This document shows, one piece after another, positions 27,737 to 35,679 of a stretch of DNA of 57,026 bases. This DNA is from an uncultured Eubacterium sp. (lineage in GTDB: Bacteria > Bacillota > Clostridia > Lachnospirales > Lachnospiraceae), in contig CAMUPC010000004.1 of NCBI GenBank assembly GCA_947090545.1, positions 1-57,026 of the forward strand, read 5' to 3'. A program made the translations under genes and the position numbers. Below the pieces are notes generated by a model that saw only the letters and a program-made list of their open reading frames with translations, ran no database searches and was not told the origin of the DNA. Within the stretch, counting starts at the first letter, position 1, and every line of letters starts with the position of its first letter.

Positions 27737-28015
27737 TCAATATCCTTTTACCCGAAATCCACGTTCCTCCTCCTCGAAAGGCAGCTCGCTGCTTTGGACC
27801 TTATCGATCTGAATATAAGCGTCGCTTTGCAGCATCTTAAGCAGCTTCTGGATCTGCCCTTCGCTTCCTTGCGCTTCCATCTCCACAGTCCCATCCGTTT
27901 GGTTTTTTACCCATCCGGTCACGCCAAGCGCTCTTGCTGCATAAGATGCACGGTACCGAAAGCCTACCCCCTGCACCCTTCCTGTAAAAATCAAATGCCT
28001 ACGTACTTTTTCCAT
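27737..28015 (-). CDS. Acylphosphatase
   Basis: Small cytoplasmic enzyme of 92 aa that hydrolyses acyl phosphates such as acetyl phosphate. The signature GRVQGVGFRYRA carries the catalytic Arg, and the Asn follows in GWVKNQTDGTVEM. The start at 28015 was chosen over one 9 codons upstream because the shorter length is normal for the family and AGAGAGG lies directly before it. Confidence 0.94.
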   Translation of the reverse strand: MEKVRRHLIFTGRVQGVGFRYRASYAARALGVTGWVKNQTDGTVEMEAQGSEGQIQKLLKMLQSDAYIQIDKVQSSELPFEEEERGFRVKGY

Positions 28016-28236
28016 AAAAGCCTCTCTTTCCTTTTTGTACAAATATTGCCTACTGTTCCAGTATATTCCAAACTATTGTACCACCGTATCATAGTATCTG
28101 TTTTTTGTCAAATAAAACAGCTTGCTTTCTAAGCAAACGTATGATAATCTTGATATAAACCATTTTTATCATATCCGGGATTTTCCAGCAAATCTGACTG
28201 TTTTGGAAAACCGGTGTATTTGAAAGGAGAACAAAT

Positions 28237-28545
28237 ATGGCAGTGATCACCGTTACTACACAAAATTTTGAAGATGAGGTTTTAAAAGCAGCACAGCCAG
28301 TTATTGTTGATTTCTGGGCAGACTGGTGCGGGCCATGTAAGCGCCTCTCCCCTGCGATAGAAGAGCTTGCAGGACAGGCACCAGAGATCAAATTCTGTAA
28401 AGTCCATGTAGATGAACAGCCTCAGCTTGCTTCCCGTTTCCAGGTCATGAGCATTCCGACACTGATTTCCTTTAAAGGCGGCAGCCAATATAAAACTTCT
28501 GTCGGGCTGATTTCCAAAAATGAGATCCTGGAGCTTGTAAAATAA
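28237..28545 (+). CDS. trxA: Thioredoxin
   Basis: Thiol-disulfide reductant of 102 aa with active site WCGPC at residues 30-34, and the cis-Pro loop MSIPTLISF. The length is normal. It stands alone on the plus strand between minus-strand genes, with AAAGGAG before the ATG and a strong terminator after it. An additional thioredoxin reductase gene is not in the window. Confidence 0.95.
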   Translation: MAVITVTTQNFEDEVLKAAQPVIVDFWADWCGPCKRLSPAIEELAGQAPEIKFCKVHVDEQPQLASRFQVMSIPTLISFKGGSQYKTSVGLISKNEILELVK

Positions 28546-28610
28546 ATTTTTATTACGAACAGCCTTAAAATCCCCGCGATTGATCTTAGGCTCATCGTAT
28601 CACCAAAAGA

Positions 28611-28642
28611 AAAACTGCCTGAGCTTTTTTCAGGCAGTTTTT
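28611..28642. terminator. Bidirectional terminator between trxA and the TtcA-like gene
   Basis: A 12-bp stem of AAAACTGCCTGA (28611-28622) and its complement ending at 28642, with flanking A and T runs, lies between convergent genes. It overlaps the stop codon of the minus-strand gene. Confidence 0.85.
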
Positions 28643-29576
28643 ATACGTTCTTTTTATCCAACTTCTTTTCTTGTACTGCGTTTAAAACGTCCTCCGTATC
28701 ATAGGTATCTAAAAAATGATGCTTTTGTCCATTTTGCTTATAAGCAATAATTGTGCTTAAGTTTACGTTTTCCACACTTTTAAACAAATTTCCTTCTACA
28801 TATGGATTGGTGGCTTTTAAAGATTGGATCAGCTCCTTGACCTCCTGGCGTTTGGAATACATTTCTCCATTGCCGTTATTAAAACATGCATCCGTAAAAT
28901 GACACGCACACTGCAAAAAATGCAGCCCGTTGTAATCTCTCCAATGTTTAATATCTGCCTCTCGAACAAGATACAGCGGACGGATCAGCTCCATTCCTTC
29001 AAAGTTGGTGCTGTGCAGCTTTGGCATCATCGTCTGGACCTGCCCGCCATACAGCATCCCCATTAAGATGGTTTCGATTACATCATCGTAATGGTGCCCC
29101 AGCGCAATTTTATTACAGCCAAGCTCTCTTGCCTTACTGTACAAATATCCACGGCGCATACGCGCGCACAAATAACACGGAGATTTTTCAATTTGGTCAA
29201 CTGCATCAAAAATCTGCGTCTCAAATATCGTAAGCGGGAGATTCATAATTTGTGCATTCTGCTCAATCTGTCTGCGGTTCGCCGTATGGTACCCAGGGTC
29301 CATCACTAAAAAAAGCAGCTCAAAATAAAACTTCCGGTGTCGTTGCAGCTCCTGGAAGCATTTTGCCATTAGCATCGAATCCTTGCCGCCTGAAATGCAG
29401 ACCGCTACCCTGTCGCCTTCTTGCAGAAGCTGATAGGTGTTAATCGCTTTTGCAAACTTGCTGAAAATATGTTTATGAAATTTTTTACGGATACTCAATT
29501 CAATCTGTTCGGAGCGGGGATTCCCCTCTTCCAAAAGCCCCGTCTCCTCCTCTATTTCATAGCCTGAACCGAACAC
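28641..29576 (-). CDS. TtcA-like PP-loop tRNA-thiolation family protein
   Basis: Protein of 311 aa of the adenylating PP-loop family, with SGGKDS at residues 62-67 and the conserved LGHHYDDVIET motif. Cysteines in CYLC and the later CAC give a TtcA-like iron-sulfur site. TtcA makes 2-thiocytidine at tRNA position 32; family members in Clostridia may have other targets. The start is GTG, four bases after GGAGG. It follows hydE by 21 bases and is probably cotranscribed. Confidence 0.85.
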   Translation of the reverse strand: MFGSGYEIEEETGLLEEGNPRSEQIELSIRKKFHKHIFSKFAKAINTYQLLQEGDRVAVCISGGKDSMLMAKCFQELQRHRKFYFELLFLVMDPGYHTANRRQIEQNAQIMNLPLTIFETQIFDAVDQIEKSPCYLCARMRRGYLYSKARELGCNKIALGHHYDDVIETILMGMLYGGQVQTMMPKLHSTNFEGMELIRPLYLVREADIKHWRDYNGLHFLQCACHFTDACFNNGNGEMYSKRQEVKELIQSLKATNPYVEGNLFKSVENVNLSTIIAYKQNGQKHHFLDTYDTEDVLNAVQEKKLDKKNV

Positions 29577-29597
29577 ATATCCTCCTTTCCGATTCCG

Positions 29598-30662
29598 TCA
29601 CATCTTACTGTCGCCACGGCACATACACAGCTCATAGCCAATCGAATGTACGCGCTTTTCCAATAACTGCCTGCCTTGTGCCGACTCTTCTCCTGTACTG
29701 ATTTTATGATCATAGAGCTGGTATTGTTTACGCACACTTACCGGCGATAAATTGGGCATCACTACATTCGCGCCTGCAAGAATTCCCATCTCGCGGCCTT
29801 GCGGATGAATCGTTCCAAGTGCTGTTGTTGCTGGAAGCAATACTTTCGGAAGCATTAAGCGTACCACCGCTAACAGCTTTAACGTCATAACAAGCGTACC
29901 AGATGCTTCTTTTGCAAACGGCGTATCTTTTTGAGGGATAAACGGGCCAATCCCTGCCATATGGGGCTGTAGCTGCTGCAAATACCGAAGGTCAGCAATC
30001 AGTGTATCCAGCGTCTGTCCTGGCGAGCCAACCATAAATCCCGCTCCTGTCTGGTATCCAATTTCCTTTAACTGTGCCAGGCATTCCTTGCGCTTTAAAA
30101 GGCTCATTTCCTCTGGGTGCAGTATCCTGTAATGCTCCTCGTCTGCGGTTTCGTGGCGGAGCAAATAACGGTCTGCCCCGCAGTCATACCAATATTGATA
30201 CACTTCCCGTTCCCATTCGCCAAAGGAAAGCGTAACCGCACAGCCAGGGCATGACTGCTTGATCCGGCAGATGATTTCGCCGATGTCTTTTGCTGAAAAT
30301 CCAAGGTCTTCCCCGCCTTGCAGCACAAAAGTACGAAATCCAAGTGCATAGCCTTCCTGTACGCAGGAAAAAATCTCTTCTTTTGACAGCCGGTATCGCT
30401 GCACATTTTGATTTCCACGCCGGATTCCACAATAATAACAATTGTTCCTGCAATAGTTTGTAAATTCAATCAAGCCGCGCGCATAAATTTTTTTCCCATA
30501 ATGCAATTGGCATTGCTGCCTTGCATGTTCATATAACACCTCTAATGCTTCCTGCTCTGTTTCCGATAATACTTCTTTTAGCTCGGAATCTGGCAATGTT
30601 TGGTTTATACGCAGCTTTGCGGCCAGCTCCCGCATTCGATTGTTCCCGCCAGGCGATTCCAT
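29598..30662 (-). CDS. hydE: [FeFe]-hydrogenase maturase, radical SAM
   Basis: Radical SAM enzyme of 354 aa that helps build the H-cluster of [FeFe] hydrogenases. The cluster-binding CRNNCYYC motif (C-x3-C-x2-C) falls at about 71-78, preceded by ARGLIEFTNY and followed by GIRRGN, as in HydE. The C terminus has the usual late Tyr/Cys-rich end. The frame can begin 10 codons earlier at a GTG that overlaps the upstream gene, but the ATG at 30662 has AAGGA well spaced. hydF, hydG and the hydrogenase itself are not in this window. Confidence 0.9.
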   Translation of the reverse strand: MESPGGNNRMRELAAKLRINQTLPDSELKEVLSETEQEALEVLYEHARQQCQLHYGKKIYARGLIEFTNYCRNNCYYCGIRRGNQNVQRYRLSKEEIFSCVQEGYALGFRTFVLQGGEDLGFSAKDIGEIICRIKQSCPGCAVTLSFGEWEREVYQYWYDCGADRYLLRHETADEEHYRILHPEEMSLLKRKECLAQLKEIGYQTGAGFMVGSPGQTLDTLIADLRYLQQLQPHMAGIGPFIPQKDTPFAKEASGTLVMTLKLLAVVRLMLPKVLLPATTALGTIHPQGREMGILAGANVVMPNLSPVSVRKQYQLYDHKISTGEESAQGRQLLEKRVHSIGYELCMCRGDSKM

Positions 30663-30681
30663 TGTTTTTCCTTCCATCTGT

Positions 30682-31425
30682 TCAATACTCACTTTTTTCT
30701 TCCAGCATTGCTAACAGGCCTTCCAGCTCCGCTTCCGCGATCTTCGTATACTGGCTTAATTCTGCGGCAGACGGCAGCCTTTGTAGCTGTTTTGCCAAAT
30801 AGGTTTGTGCTTCGTATACGAGTGCCGCTTTTGAAAGCAGGGACTCGCCCATATCTGCGTCTGTCTTTATTTTTTGTACATAGCTTTCCATTGCTTTCTT
30901 TGCGGCTTGAGCAAGTTCCCATTCAAAATCAACGATTTTTCCAGAGCCAAGCATTTGCTGCAACGCAAGAAAGACCCCCATATTTCCTTCTTGAATCAGG
31001 TCTGCCGCTTCTTTTTTGCCTGCCGCCTGAACCTGCGCCTTAGCAAGCTCTGTTACTTTGGGAATCCACTGTTCCGACAGCTTTTGCACAGCAATCTTAT
31101 CTCCAGAAATTAAGTTTTTATATAAGATCTTTTCTTCCTGCTGTGCAAGCTGTGGGATCTGCTTTAAATCTTCAAAATAAAATTTAAAAAGCGCGGTGTC
31201 CGGCAGCTTTGCCTGACCGCCTGCCGCCTTGCTGTCTGTGCCAGATATTTCTTCCTGCGGCGTGTGCAGGTATTCATAAACCAGTGCCTGCTGCTGCTTT
31301 GACAAGCCCAAGCCACGAAACGATTCCTCAATGACATCTTTTGCCAAAGGCGTCCCAGATGCTTTCCTCATCTCATCAAGAGAATGCAGTATTTCCTTAA
31401 AACTGTCTTTTTCAAGATGGCTCAC
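30682..31425 (-). CDS. Divergent sigma-70-like protein lacking region 4
   Basis: Protein of 247 aa that aligns by eye with sigma factor regions 1.2 to 3. FKFYFEDLKQIPQLAQQEE resembles region 1.2, DLIQEGNMGVFLALQQM region 2.1-2.2, and LPSAAELSQYTKIAEAELEG region 3. The aromatic residues used for -10 melting are largely absent (FEWELAQAAKKAMESYV), and there is no region 4 for -35 recognition. It could bind RNA polymerase or an anti-sigma factor without acting as a normal sigma. It starts at GTG, overlapping the HD gene stop, so it is coupled to it. The regulator role is inferred. Confidence 0.7.
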   Translation of the reverse strand: MSHLEKDSFKEILHSLDEMRKASGTPLAKDVIEESFRGLGLSKQQQALVYEYLHTPQEEISGTDSKAAGGQAKLPDTALFKFYFEDLKQIPQLAQQEEKILYKNLISGDKIAVQKLSEQWIPKVTELAKAQVQAAGKKEAADLIQEGNMGVFLALQQMLGSGKIVDFEWELAQAAKKAMESYVQKIKTDADMGESLLSKAALVYEAQTYLAKQLQRLPSAAELSQYTKIAEAELEGLLAMLEEKSEY

Positions 31426-32033
31426 TGCTCTTCACCTTCCGTTTTCCGAATGTTTCCATTTTTTACATTCTTTTCAATCCAGTTTTCTTTGGCATACTGC
31501 CACAGCTCTTTCGAGCCTTCTTCTGTACGTGCATTTCGCGCAAGGACTTGGGACAGGGCTACGCCGTGCTCCCGCCAGGATTTGCCGTTTGTCGCATCAT
31601 TCAGCATCATAGGCTGAAGATGGTCCATTGCACGGGCAAATTTTGCCTCTGGCGTCTTTGCTTCCTCAAACTCCTCCCACAAAGCAAGAAGCTCCTGTTT
31701 TGTGCCGTCTGGCAGCAGCCCATAAATACGGTATGCGGCGCGCTCTTCCCGTTCGCGTTGTGTCTTTTTTGCTTCCTCATCATAGGCATAAGTATCCCCA
31801 GCGTCAATTTCAACAACGTCATGCAGCAAAAGCATTGTTACTGTCTTTAGCACATCGATTTCTTCATTCGCATAACTGCTTAGTAACACAGCCATAACCG
31901 CCGCGTGCCAAGCATGTTCAGCATCATTTTCTTTTCGTGACGCATCAGAAAGATACGTCTGGCGCCCAATCCCTTTTTCCTTGTCAATTTCGCGAATAAA
32001 GGCAAACAGCTTCTCTAATCGTTCCTGCCCCAT
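31422..32033 (-). CDS. HD-domain hydrolase (YfbR-like)
   Basis: Protein of 203 aa with metal-binding HD-domain residues: His in EHAWHAAVMA, the His-Asp pair in LLHDVVEIDAGDTYAYD and a late Asp in ARAMDHLQPMM. The pattern matches HD hydrolases such as the 5'-deoxyribonucleotidase YfbR. GAGAGGAG precedes the ATG. It overlaps the downstream sigma-like gene by 4 bases. Nucleotide substrate assignment is from family resemblance only. Confidence 0.87.
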   Translation of the reverse strand: MGQERLEKLFAFIREIDKEKGIGRQTYLSDASRKENDAEHAWHAAVMAVLLSSYANEEIDVLKTVTMLLLHDVVEIDAGDTYAYDEEAKKTQREREERAAYRIYGLLPDGTKQELLALWEEFEEAKTPEAKFARAMDHLQPMMLNDATNGKSWREHGVALSQVLARNARTEEGSKELWQYAKENWIEKNVKNGNIRKTEGEEQ

Positions 32034-32056
32034 CCTGTTTTCTCCTCTCCCTTTTT

Positions 32057-33010
32057 CTATTTTGCCAGCCCTTTTTCCTCCTCGTTATATTGGCAGGCAA
32101 ACGGCCGGTTTTCTTCATATGGATTTACATGCACCATAATATGCTTTACATTAGGGAATTTCTGTTCAATCTGGTTATGGACTGCTTCCGCAATCGCATG
32201 TGTCTCACGAAGCGTCTTTCTCCCGTCTGCTGCAATCTCCACATCCACATAAATCCGGTTTCCAAATTCCCTTGTCGTCAGCGCGTCTACCTGTATTACC
32301 CCCGTCTGGCTTAATACAGTACTGCGAAGCTGCGCCACCATACGGTCGTCGCATGACTTATCTACCATCTTGTCTACCGCATCTTTAAAGATCTCGTATG
32401 CCGCCTTTCCAATAAATACACAGATGGCTACTCCCGCAATGGAATCCATAACCGGAAAGCCCATCCTTGCGCCAAGAATCCCGATAAACGAGCCTACAGA
32501 AGACAGCGCATCCGAACGGTGGTGCCAGGCATCTGCCATCAATGCTCCGCAATTGACGCGTTTTGCATAAATCTTTGTATACCAAAACATCCACTCCTTG
32601 ACAACAATCGAAATCACGGCTGCTACCAGCGCCAAGGTTCCTGGAACAGCCAAATTCTCATAGCTTGCAGACATAATATTGCGGATGCCATGATAACCAA
32701 TCCCGATTCCCGTCAAAAAAAGTACCACTGCCAGCAAAAGCGCCGCCACGCACTCCATGCGCTCATGTCCATAGGGATGCTCTTTATCCGCCTCTTTCCG
32801 CGAAATCTTAACCCCTACCATTACAATCAACGTGCTGAATACGTCAGACGCCGAGTGTACGGCGTCTGAAACCATCGCTTCTGAAGATGCAGCTATGCCT
32901 GCTGCCAGCTTAAACACTGATAAAAATACGTTTGCCAATATACTGGTTCTTGAAACCTTCATTACAACCTGTTCTGTCAGGTCATCTGCCTGCCCTAGAT
33001 CCATGCCCAT
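32057..33010 (-). CDS. Cation diffusion facilitator (CDF) family transporter
   Basis: Membrane antiporter of 317 aa that exports divalent metal cations such as Zn, Fe or Mn in exchange for protons. It has six membrane spans, with metal-site residues in SDAVHSASDVF (helix 2) and DAWHHRSDALSS (helix 5). A cytoplasmic C-terminal domain includes VDVEIAADG and HVNPYEE. The frame opens 6 codons earlier, but those codons contain the AAGGAGG ribosome binding site, so the ATG at 33010 is the start. Confidence 0.94.
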   Translation of the reverse strand: MGMDLGQADDLTEQVVMKVSRTSILANVFLSVFKLAAGIAASSEAMVSDAVHSASDVFSTLIVMVGVKISRKEADKEHPYGHERMECVAALLLAVVLFLTGIGIGYHGIRNIMSASYENLAVPGTLALVAAVISIVVKEWMFWYTKIYAKRVNCGALMADAWHHRSDALSSVGSFIGILGARMGFPVMDSIAGVAICVFIGKAAYEIFKDAVDKMVDKSCDDRMVAQLRSTVLSQTGVIQVDALTTREFGNRIYVDVEIAADGRKTLRETHAIAEAVHNQIEQKFPNVKHIMVHVNPYEENRPFACQYNEEEKGLAK

Positions 33011-33109
33011 ACACAGCCTCCTTATCATGATGCCGGCAAATTTACTGAGCTATTTAAAGCTTTCCTGCCTCATGTTCTATCCTTTATCCTATGCTGGCTT
33101 TCCCTGCCA

Positions 33110-33220
33110 TGATACTAGTACAGCAATTCGCAAATACTCATACACTAAGCACTCGTTATTTGTGCCATTGCCGCGTTGTCGTCAGTCAGCGATGGAACCA
33201 CATCGTTGTACTAGTGTTAT
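33110..33220. repeat. Inverted ACTAGTACA pair upstream of the CDF gene
   Basis: ACTAGTACAGCAATT near 33113 is matched, in inverted and slightly changed form, by a TTGTACTAGT near 33208, about 85 bases later. The nine central bases are identical. The segment lies between the CDF and MATE genes. It may be a small mobile or folded RNA element, or a weak MATE terminator; no family is recognised. Confidence 0.35.
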
Positions 33221-34599
33221 GCCGTTTTGCAGGAAGGCTTTGCCTGTGCCGTCTCCACAACCGCTTTTGTCTTCCACTTTCCCTGTAAGACACGTATGAC
33301 ATTTGCTGCCCCTGTCAATGCCCAGGTCAGCCCATTTGTATACCAAACGCCCCAGATTCCAACAGCCGGAAGCATCATCAGCACCCATGCAAAGCCGACT
33401 CTTCCAATCACTTCTGTAATCCCGTTAATCATCGCAAACGCCGCGTCGCCCACGCCATTCAACATGCCGCGCATCGCATAAATAAGCCCAAGCCCAATAT
33501 ACATCAGGCTTGTGATCTGAAGCCCTTTTGCCCCAATCGCAACGACCTCTGGTTCATTTACAAACAGGCGGACGATCCCGTCTCCAAATAAGAACATTAC
33601 CGCAACCATTACAAAGCTGAAAGCAACCACAATTCCAATACTAACCTTGCATCCAGCAGTAACCCTGTCATAGCGACCCGCCCCTGCATTTTGGCCTGCA
33701 AACGTAGATACCGCCATGCCAAGGGAATTAAATGGCTGCTGCACTAGCTGCTCGACGCGGCTCGTCGCTGTATATGCAGCCATAACGACCGCCCCATACC
33801 TGTTTACTACGCTTTGTAAGGATACACAAGAAAATGCAATTAAAGCATTTTGCGCTGCAATCGGCAGCCCAAGCCGAAGGCTCTTCTTTAAAATTTCCTT
33901 GTCAAACTGAAAATGCTGCCTTTGCAACTGTAAATATGGATTTTTTCGGATGCCAAACCAAATAGACCCTGCCATTGCAGCCATTTGGGAAATCACCGTC
34001 GCAAAGGCTGCCCCGGCAACCCCCATCTGGAAAACAAGCACAAATAAAAGGTCAAGCACTATGTTGATCACACTTGCGGCAGCCAGAAAAACCAGCGGCG
34101 TCTTGGAATCGCCCAATGCCCTTAAAATTGCCGAAACCGTATTATACCCTGCTACCACAACCGTCGCACCGCAGACAATCCTCATATAAATAAGGGCGTC
34201 TGCAAAATTTTCCTGCGGCGTATGCATTATCCACAGGATTGGCTCAGCAAGCAGCACTCCGCAAAGGCTCATCAAAATCCCTGCCGCCAAAGTAATATAA
34301 ACAGCATTTGCAATAGCCTTCTTTACATATTCTTCCTGCCCCGCGCCAAAGTACTGTGAAATCAGGATGCCGAGCCCTGCACCCAGTCCCATGCACAAAG
34401 AAAAAAACAAAAAATTCAGGCTTCCCACAGAGCCGACCGCTCCCAGCGCACGAGAGCCGACAAATTTTCCTACAATAGCAGAATCTGCCATATTATAAAA
34501 CTGCTGGAAAATATTTCCAACCAGCATCGGAAATGCAAATCGCAGCAGCAGGCTGGCTACATTTCCTTTTGTCATATCACTTACATACTCTTTTTTCAT
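33217..34599 (-). CDS. MATE family efflux transporter
   Basis: Integral membrane protein of 460 aa with about twelve spans arranged as two similar halves. The first half begins with LLLRFAFPMLVGNIFQQFYNMADSAIVGKFVG-type sequence, split here as FAFPMLVGNIFQQFYN and ADSAIVGKFVG, and the second with LRLGLPIAAQNALIAFS. MATE transporters export drugs or metabolites using Na+ or H+ gradients. GGAGG precedes the ATG. The substrate is unknown. Confidence 0.95.
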   Translation of the reverse strand: MKKEYVSDMTKGNVASLLLRFAFPMLVGNIFQQFYNMADSAIVGKFVGSRALGAVGSVGSLNFLFFSLCMGLGAGLGILISQYFGAGQEEYVKKAIANAVYITLAAGILMSLCGVLLAEPILWIMHTPQENFADALIYMRIVCGATVVVAGYNTVSAILRALGDSKTPLVFLAAASVINIVLDLLFVLVFQMGVAGAAFATVISQMAAMAGSIWFGIRKNPYLQLQRQHFQFDKEILKKSLRLGLPIAAQNALIAFSCVSLQSVVNRYGAVVMAAYTATSRVEQLVQQPFNSLGMAVSTFAGQNAGAGRYDRVTAGCKVSIGIVVAFSFVMVAVMFLFGDGIVRLFVNEPEVVAIGAKGLQITSLMYIGLGLIYAMRGMLNGVGDAAFAMINGITEVIGRVGFAWVLMMLPAVGIWGVWYTNGLTWALTGAANVIRVLQGKWKTKAVVETAQAKPSCKTA

Positions 34600-34617
34600 G
34601 ATTTCCTCCAGAACCCC

Positions 34618-35676
34618 TTACAGGGATTTTCTGTATAAGCCATTTTCACACAAACGCTGCTCCTGGCATAATGCCCTTGCCGCAGCTTCAAAATCAGCCA
34701 GCTTCTGCGCTTTTTTCATCTGTTTCCAATACCGCTGCGGTTCTGTAAAATCCAGGCACATATACATCCACAATTCTTTCATTTTAAACAGGACGTTTTT
34801 CTCTCCTGACAGAACAAGCCTATAATCCTCCAACAGCCGCCGGTACATTTCATACCGCCGTTTTCTCTCCTCTTGCTCTTCTTTTTCATCGAGAAAACGT
34901 GATAAATTCGCAGCTCCCACCGCCATTTCTTTGCTGCCGCCGTCTTCTCTTAGCTTTTTAAGCTCTTTTGCCAACCGGGGATTCACAAGCAGCCCCCGCC
35001 CCATCATAACGGCGCGAAGCCCTGGAAATGCTTTACAAAGAGACGCAAAGCCTGTCCACCCAAAAATATCCCCGTTATAGCAAAGCTCCCAGACCGTACT
35101 ATCTGTAGCCTGGTATGCCCAAGAAAATGCTTCCCAGTTAGGCGTATTGCTGTAAAAATCAGCCTGTACGCGCGGATGTACAATCAGCTCTGACAACGGA
35201 AACCTTTTAAAAATTTCCAAAAGGCAGGCAAATTCCTCCGGCTTTTCTTTTCCGAGCCGTGTCTTTACCGACAGCTTGATCCCATCCAGCGCAAGCGCGC
35301 TGCACACTGTTTCCAAAAAGCATTCTAACTGGCATGGCACCGTTAAAAACCCAGAGCCTCGCTTTTTAGAGACTACCGTTTTCGACGGGCATCCTAAATT
35401 CAGGTTGATTTCCTGATACCCATATTCTTTAAAAAGTACTTGGGCAATCCTTAGAAATTCCTCTGCATGGTTTGTCATAACCTGCGGGATCACTGTTATT
35501 CCTTTATTATGCTCCGGCAATAAATCATTTCGCTCCCTTGTACTCAAATGCTTTTTCTCCTTTGGTACAACAAACGGCGAATAATACCGGTCGATCCCCG
35601 GATAATATGCATGGTGTGCCTGCCTGTACAGATAGCCTGTAATGCCCTCTAACGGCGCAAAATAATATTTCATCAT
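34618..35676 (-). CDS. tRNA-dihydrouridine synthase family protein
   Basis: Flavin enzyme of 352 aa that reduces uridine to dihydrouridine in tRNA loops. It shows the N-terminal APLEGITGYLYR segment and the INLGCPSKTV motif with the catalytic Cys, then KKRGSGFL and LSVKTRLG, as in the Dus family. It starts 3 bases past the gltX stop without its own clear ribosome binding site, so its translation is probably coupled to gltX. The tRNA position modified is not predictable. Confidence 0.9.
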   Translation of the reverse strand: MMKYYFAPLEGITGYLYRQAHHAYYPGIDRYYSPFVVPKEKKHLSTRERNDLLPEHNKGITVIPQVMTNHAEEFLRIAQVLFKEYGYQEINLNLGCPSKTVVSKKRGSGFLTVPCQLECFLETVCSALALDGIKLSVKTRLGKEKPEEFACLLEIFKRFPLSELIVHPRVQADFYSNTPNWEAFSWAYQATDSTVWELCYNGDIFGWTGFASLCKAFPGLRAVMMGRGLLVNPRLAKELKKLREDGGSKEMAVGAANLSRFLDEKEEQEERKRRYEMYRRLLEDYRLVLSGEKNVLFKMKELWMYMCLDFTEPQRYWKQMKKAQKLADFEAAARALCQEQRLCENGLYRKSL

Positions 35677-35679
35677 AGC

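Noticed and set aside
33110-33220. Possible integron attC site
   Set aside because: The required GTTRRRY core does not fit the bases seen, and no integron integrase is present.
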